From Plotosus lineatus (Eukaryota > Chordata > Actinopteri > Siluriformes > Plotosidae): a DNA stretch of 64,000 nt. The position numbers were made by a program, and so were the translations under genes. The notes beneath the pieces are model-generated. The model saw nothing but the letters and a program-made list of their open reading frames with translations, searched no databases and was not told the origin of the DNA. The stretch is from the NCBI GenBank assembly GCA_024760905.1, contig CM045735.1:25103749-25167748 (forward strand), given 5' to 3'. Positions 59,019 through 64,000 of the stretch are shown piece by piece (the stretch's first letter is position 1; each line of letters begins with the position of its first letter).

Positions 59019-59302
59019 TGTGTGTGAAAATATGCCCACCATGGGCTAACAATCAGGGTTTTAATATAGAAATGTGCTGATTGGAGGCCTACAAAATGTG
59101 TCGGTTATATAAGGATTTGTGTTATAATTAATTCCTTTGACACAACGTTCAAATCGTATCTTATGCTCTACAGAAACCATTTTTTATAGCTGCAGCTCAT
59201 TTGATGCTAATGAGGAAGTGGTGAGACACTTGTATAACCAACAGCGTCAAAACAGAAAACAAGTCCGTTAGAAAGACAAGCAGAGCAGAAACAGCAATCA
59301 TC

Positions 59303-59395
59303 ATGAATGCCATCGGTGTCTTAATTGCCAATCCCCTGGACGACTATGAGCTTATCCATCGCATCGGAAGTGGCACGTACGGAGATGTGTTCAAG
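59303..59395 (+). CDS. map4k2-like: MAP4K-type Ser/Thr kinase, exon 1
   Basis: MAP4K kinases are germinal-centre kinases that activate the JNK pathway in the cytoplasm. The exon encodes MNAIGVLIANPLDDYELIHR and IGSGTYGDVFK: a short N-terminal tail and the glycine-rich loop (G-x-G-x-Y-G, residues 22-27) of the kinase domain. The donor ggtaca after AAG is in phase 0. The ATG has a CATC-ATG-A context, and upstream frames are short with stops. The tail differs from MAP4K3/5 (which have a longer tail) and is closest to MAP4K2 in layout; the assignment within the family is tentative. The rest of the kinase and the CNH domain lie right of the window. Confidence 0.88.
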
Positions 59396-61190
59396 GTACA
59401 CATTGAGCTATCAAACTGTTGAATTTTCATAGATATTTATAGTTTCATAGATTTAATATTATAAATACTTCACATATATTTTTGCTTAGATCACCATTCT
59501 TTTGACTTATTACCCCCGTGTTTGACTAATCTTCTTGTTTTTGAAAAAGCTGTTATTTGTTTTTTGAAAAACTCTAAATTTTTTCCCCCCTCATGCTGAA
59601 ATAGTTACAAGTAAGGGAAGTTACTCTTGTGGGATAGGCTTTGAAGTGGAACTCACCAACTGGTGAATTTTTAGAGTTTAGAAGAAATAAGATTAAACAT
59701 ACATGGATTCAGATAGAACAGCAATTGAGCAGAATTGTTGACAAAGTTTCTTTTGTTGCATATTGACTGTGGAAGCACAGGAAATTTTGATTTAATTATG
59801 TGGCTTTATGAGAATCAACTGATGTGTTGCTCATGTTGTTGGACCGCTAAACATTATGCGAGAACTGCAAATGTCCTTTACACTAAACTCTGACCATCTC
59901 ATTTTTGCAAAAGGAAAACCACAAACTTGTAATGAAATAGTGACAGTGAATCACATTTTACAGAAATGAAAACAGGCTTTTGGCAATGTCTGATTTGTGT
60001 CTTTCTCTCTCCCTTCCACTTTTTAAAAAAAAATTTAATTGTTGATAAGAAATTAAATTGTTCATAACCTTTGAGAACCTTCCATTGAACCTACATGGAT
60101 GTTTGGGATGTCTGATCAGATGTTTGACAATGTTTATAAAGCCTGTGTAGACAGTACTGACCTATTTGTTTTAATTTCATACAGAAAAAAAAAACTCACA
60201 GGAAGTGACTGGTTAGAACAGGAAAGAAAACAGGAAATTACAGGTTCTTCTACAGTTGTAGCCCTCTCTGCAGTAGAGAGCTTTCATTTACTGCATACTG
60301 AAATCACCATGGTTACGAGAATGCAGATCCTTGCTTCTGGTGAAGAACGGAAGCCAAATGTGATTTACAGTGATGGTGCATGAAGTTTGCAAAGCTTTAG
60401 AACAAAAGGTTCTATAGGAAGATTAGCAAAATATGCATGCATGTCTGCATTGACATTGATTTCATGTAACTCAAAAACCTCTTTTGTAGTAGTTACACTT
60501 CGGCTTCTTACATTTAAAGCTTTCTTCCTTGTTATTTCTTGTCACTATATCATTATGTAATGACAAAAATGTACAGTTCACAAAGCAAGACATGCGCAAT
60601 TTGTTTTTGTAATGTTCTCAAACCCCCTCTACAAACTCTGCATTGGTTTAAAAAAATGCCCATTCCACTATGATTGGTCTACCATCCTTCCGCTGTGATT
60701 GGATCCACAGTGTTCTCTTACTTGACTAATTTCTAGACTCTGATTGGTTCCTCAAGATCCCTCCTTTAAACTATGGTTGTTCTACCGGGAAATGACATCA
60801 TATGTTATCTCAGATTGGTACATCAAGGCCCCACTTTTTAACTATGGTTCGTCCTCCAGAGAAATATGTCATCTCGACTTTGAAGGTCCTAGCTTGAGGC
60901 CACCTGGTTGAGCTCCTTGTTTATCTCTGGAACATGATAATCTTTGTTCAAAGTCAGCCGTGTTATCATCTTTGTATAAAGTGGAATGGCCGAGAGAGAG
61001 TAAATAATAATAAAAAATTTTTAAAAAAACAACGAACACTCAATTTAGTGAATAAACTACTCATGCAATTGTCACAGAAATCATCCCATAATTAAACAGT
61101 GCAGTAAATCATACATTCACTCTTTTATAAGTATAAACATTAACAAGTTATATCTAGGACTTTTAATTAGAGAATATTTCAGCTGTTCAG
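59396..61190 (+). other. MAP4K intron 1, first part
   Basis: AT-rich intron with a conventional start (gtacacattg). The 95-codon frame at 60099-60383 shows no family and carries no splice support. A repeated motif (TGGTTnnTCn...ATGnnATC) at 60660-60900 resembles a decayed repeat. Nothing else recognised. Confidence 0.5.
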
Positions 61191-61194
61191 TTCA

Positions 61195-61463
61195 GTTCAT
61201 TTTCTGTAACCGCTTCATCCTAATTAGGGTCGCGGGAAGGCTGGTGCCGACGGCTTTGCAGCCTACTCTTGTCGAAAGTCAGCAATGGTTCTTTACATGC
61301 ATCACACCATAGACAGTGAGAGACATGGCTGGCCTTTGATAACCCAGTTAGCTGTACTGGGGGGGCAGTGACAACCTTGTGGAGAGTGGGACTTGAACCC
61401 CCAACCTTTGGATTAGCAATCCAAAGCAATCCGCCTTATCCCACTAGACCACTACTGCCATAT
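61195..61463 (-). repeat. tRNA-headed SINE, tail type 2, shortened
   Basis: Head on the minus strand at 61400-61463 (B-box GGGGGTTCAAGTCCC). The tail at 61195-61245 (AACCGCTTCATCCTAATTAG inverted) joins directly to GACGGCTTTGCAGCC, skipping most of the usual tail. Confidence 0.85.
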
Positions 61464-61583
61464 TTCAGCTGAACAGCAGGTATTCCTCAGTTCATGGGTC
61501 CAAAACACACAGTGCCCCAGTGGTGCCAGATTTCCTGATTTTATTCTCCACGTATTTCCCCCTCAACTTTCGTCAAGAGAAGG

Positions 61584-61770
61584 CTGCATAGGTGTTAGCA
61601 TGTTTTTGCCCTGCTATGGCTTGGCAAGATATCCAGGATGTACTCTGCCCTTGCCCAGATTCAGCTAAAATGGGCACCAGCCTTACCACCCTAATTATGA
61701 TTAAGTGGTTCATAAAACGAATGAATGAATGAATATTTCCTGCCCTATACCACTAGACCACCACTGCCCC
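61584..61770. repeat. Two SINE pieces: type 2 tail (+) and head (-)
   Basis: Plus-strand tail at 61584-61730 (TTGCCCTGCTATGGCTTGGC to AATGAATGAATGA), then TATACCACTAGACCACCACT at 61745-61770, the inverted first bases of the SINE head. The head ends in GCCCC and is cut off there. Confidence 0.75.
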
Positions 61771-61792
61771 ATATTTCCTACTCTGCATACCA

Positions 61793-61937
61793 GGGGGAAA
61801 GGTAGCAAGGCTAGAAGCTTAGGAGCAGGGTTTAAGCTGTTTTATCATGGTGTGGATGGGAAGAGAAATGGAGTAGGGGTCATATTGAAGCAGGGGTTTT
61901 TCAGGAATGTTCCAGAAGTGAAAAGAGTGTCAGACAG
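61793..61937 (+). pseudogene. RTE LINE copy J1, short endonuclease fragment
   Basis: ARSLGAGFKLFYHGVDGKRN and VKRVSDR in frame, about 145 bp of the endonuclease region only. It ends abruptly where the inverted copy J2 begins. Confidence 0.85.
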
Positions 61938-62475
61938 ACGGCTGTTCCCTTCAGGGGTCGCCACAGCAAATGATCAGCCTTCATCTCACCCTATCCTCTG
62001 CATCTTCAACTCTTGCTCCAACTACCTTCATGTCCTCCTTCACCACATCCATAAATCTTCTCTTTGGTCTTTCTCTAGGCCTTCTGCCTGGTAGTTTCAA
62101 CCTCAGCATTCTACTACCAATATACTCACTATCCCTCCTCTGTACATGTCCAAACCATCTCAATCTAGCCTCACTGACGTTGTCTCCAAAACATCTTACA
62201 TGTGCTGTCCCTCTGATGTACTCATTCCTGATCCTCTCCATCCTCGTTACTCCCAAAGACAACTTCAACATTTTCATCTCTGCTACTTCCAGCTCAGCCT
62301 CGTGTCTTTTCCCCAGGGCCACTGTTTCTAAACCATACAACATCGCTGGCCTCAACACCGTCTTGTACACTTTTCCTTTTTCATTCTTTCCGGTACCTTC
62401 CTATCACACATCACACCGGACACTTTTCTCCAACCATTCCAACCTGCCTGCACACACTTATTCACCTCTTTACAA
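61938..62475 (-). pseudogene. RTE LINE copy J2, 3' fragment
   Basis: Minus strand from about 62475 (KSVQAGWNGW-like) through VYKTVLRPAMLYGLETVALG, ITRMERIRNEYIRGTAHV, WFGHVQRRDSEYIGSRMLRL to the RTE 3' end near 61938. The terminal GAAAGGAAAAGAAG is missing. 5'-truncated. It lies tail-first against J1 in MAP4K intron 1. Confidence 0.9.
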
Positions 62476-63534
62476 TTTAAGATTTATTAGCTTATCTAAT
62501 TTTCATTATTGATTAAATTTTACTTAAACAATAGTTTTTCTCATTATTATAAGAATGGCACTTATCTGATTTTGAACTTAAACTCTTCACTTGTGTTGAG
62601 TCACACATATATCAGGCTTACATATCACATGCTTACAGAGCATCACCGTTTGCATGTTAGTGTTAGTGTTGACCTAAATGCAGCACACTTTTTTGTTTTT
62701 TTGTTTGTTTAATAGAGAAGTGAGATGACTGTTGAAGCCCAAAAGGTATTAAATCTAAATGTAAGTAAAGTGACTGAAGCTAGACAATACACCCAGGATG
62801 AGTAGAATTTTAAATATACATGTACATTTGTCATATATTAAACTCTTAACAACTGTCTAAGAACAGCATCCTTGCACTATTTCATGGAGAATTAATCCAA
62901 TTCAGAACCAGAATCACAGCATTCTAACACAAAATGTCTTCTGTGTCCTTTTTACACTGAGGCATTTTCTGAAGTTTTCAGAGTAACTTCAAAAAAAAAA
63001 AAAAAAAGATGTGATGCCAATTTCCTGGTGCATGCACTGATGAAAAACTGGGGTTCATGTTTTTATCCAGCCTAAAGTAAAGCAAAAACTTTTTGGACTC
63101 ATGAGAACTCTTTCATTTCAGTAAAATTTCAATTATTTTTTACACCCATTCACTGACAAAATAGTTCTCTTGGCCTTCATCTTCTTCAGTGAAAGGGCGT
63201 TTGCAGTTACAACTAGTTAGTTCACAATATTGCAAACTGTACATTAGGCAAAAAACAGTTGTCAAAAAGTTCAAAAGTTTTATCTCCTGGTGAGCAAAAA
63301 TTATTTCCTGTTCATGTGTATCCTCTTGATCAGTAGACACTGTATTAAAGGGTTGTGAAATGTTTGTTTGTTTAAATATGTTGGATAAAAATAACAATGT
63401 CCAATGGATATATGTACCCCATTACTTACTTTTCCCCCACAGGATTTCAGTTCATAACCTGTAATATCTATTAATTGTAACATTTTAGTGATCCCCTATT
63501 TTATGTTCTCTTATGTTTGCCAATCTCTCTAAAG
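62476..63534 (+). other. MAP4K intron 1, last part
   Basis: AT-rich intron with a poly-A run at 62991-63007. No transposon or exon supported. The acceptor before exon 2 is ctctctaaag. Confidence 0.5.
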
Positions 63535-63592
63535 GCACGGAACATTAAAACATCGACCATAACAGCCATCAAAGTAATCAAACTGGATGCTG
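63535..63592 (+). CDS. map4k2-like: MAP4K-type kinase, exon 2
   Basis: Fifty-eight bases encode ARNIKTSTITAIKVIKLDA and a split Gly codon. AIK holds the ATP-binding lysine (residue 44). The acceptor is aaag and the donor gtaagc in phase 1. The family equivalent is ARNVNTGELAAIKVIKLEPG in MAP4K3. Confidence 0.93.
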
Positions 63593-63730
63593 GTAAGCAC
63601 CTGGCAAAATATTCTGTCCCCACAGTTTATATATGTTTTTTACTTTAAAGTATCAAGCAAAAGTTTCATAAATGAAGTAGATTTGTTAGAGTAGATTCAA
63701 AAAAATTTAAGATTGTCTTTCTGGTTGAAG

Positions 63731-63821
63731 GAGATGACATTTCAAGTATTCAGCAGGAGATCACTATGATGAAGGATTGTATGCACAAAAATATTGTGGC
63801 GTATTTTGGCAGCTACCTCAG
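63731..63821 (+). CDS. map4k2-like: MAP4K-type kinase, exon 3
   Basis: Ninety-one bases give the end of the split Gly, then [20 protein letters not shown] and IVAYFGSYL plus a split codon. The Glu in QQEI (residue 60) is the helix-C glutamate that pairs with Lys44. [11 protein letters not shown] is the MAP4K2-type text; MMKDC and FGSYL are shared with MAP4K3. The donor is gtatgt in phase 2. The gene continues beyond the right edge. Confidence 0.94.
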
Positions 63822-63869
63822 GTATGTTTCTTTGCCATTAATCATGAGCAAATATATTAATATTCTGAA

Positions 63870-63921
63870 TATACACACATACATACATACATACATACAT
63901 ACATACATTTATATATATATA
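63870..63921. repeat. (CATA)n and (TA)n microsatellite
   Basis: ACATAC units then TA, immediately left of the MITE at 63922. Confidence 0.92.
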
Positions 63922-64000
63922 CAGTCGGCCCACTACTTATGAAGACCCCTGGGTATGAAATCCCCGGGTTACGAAAACCATTTTCCTAAATTTCCGTCCC
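63922..64000. mobile_element. pogo-type MITE, family 2, left end
   Basis: Starts CAGTCGGCCCACTACTTATG after TA, and continues GGTTACGAAAACCATTTTCC, the mirror of the right end at 12361. The window edge cuts it. Confidence 0.75.

Noticed and set aside
60099..60383. 95-codon open frame in MAP4K intron 1
   Set aside because: No recognisable domain, no splice support, biased composition from AT-rich DNA; chance frame.
62716..62745. Possible 30-bp in-frame micro-exon of the MAP4K gene (after tttaatag, before gtatta)
   Set aside because: It has splice-like borders and keeps phase 0, but would insert ten residues (RSEMTVEAQK) right after the glycine-rich loop, where no MAP4K that I know has an insertion. 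The exon 1 to exon 2 join without it is perfect.

Overview
The window is vertebrate nuclear DNA, most likely from a ray-finned fish. It holds short exons with GT-AG introns of two vertebrate genes, an early B-cell factor (EBF/COE) gene and a MAP4K-type kinase, set in a dense mix of Rex3-like, RTE, Nimb/I-type and R2-type LINEs, tRNA-headed SINEs, Tc1, Tigger/pogo and hAT transposons, a solo LTR and long microsatellites. The species cannot be named from the sequence alone.

Genes. On the minus strand, five EBF exons lie at 21373-21240, 20490-20334, 19560-19497, 18989-18934 and 3628-3555. They give about 161 N-terminal residues, and the gene continues off the left edge. Intron 4 is about 15.3 kb and holds most of the transposons on the left side. 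On the plus strand, three exons at 59303-59395, 63535-63592 and 63731-63821 encode the first 80 residues of a germinal-centre-kinase-type MAP4K, closest in feel to MAP4K2; the gene runs off the right edge. The two genes are divergently transcribed, about 38 kb apart.

Layout. 1-3550: LINE fragments and a Tc1 element with both ends. 3555-21373: EBF gene, with intron 4 carrying a Tigger MITE, RTE copy A, a defective Tc1, a broken hAT split by a SINE, small MITEs and a Rex3-like fragment; 14.2-21.4 kb is transposon-poor. 22.4-24.1 kb: two SINEs and a hAT C-terminal remnant. 24.4-29.2 kb: RTE copies B and C, tail to tail. 29.4-35.9 kb: an R2-type LINE split by the near-intact RTE copy D. 36-40.7 kb: nested MITEs, a solo LTR and a pogo remnant. 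41.2-46.8 kb: a Nimb/I-type LINE with two SINE insertions. 48.1-54.2 kb: a SINE and RTE copies E, F and G. 54.3-58.5 kb: a Tigger transposon split by RTE copy H, then a Tigger MITE. 58.6-64 kb: RTE remnants and the MAP4K exons.

How the parts relate. The RTE family is the dominant recent mobile element. The abundant SINE appears to be its dependent partner: it carries a tRNA-like head, a segment matching the RTE 5' leader and the RTE 3' end. Some copies carry the same head with a different 3' tail. The Tigger MITEs are internal-deletion products of the Tigger transposon also present here. I found no CRISPR arrays, rRNA genes or bacterial-type operons.
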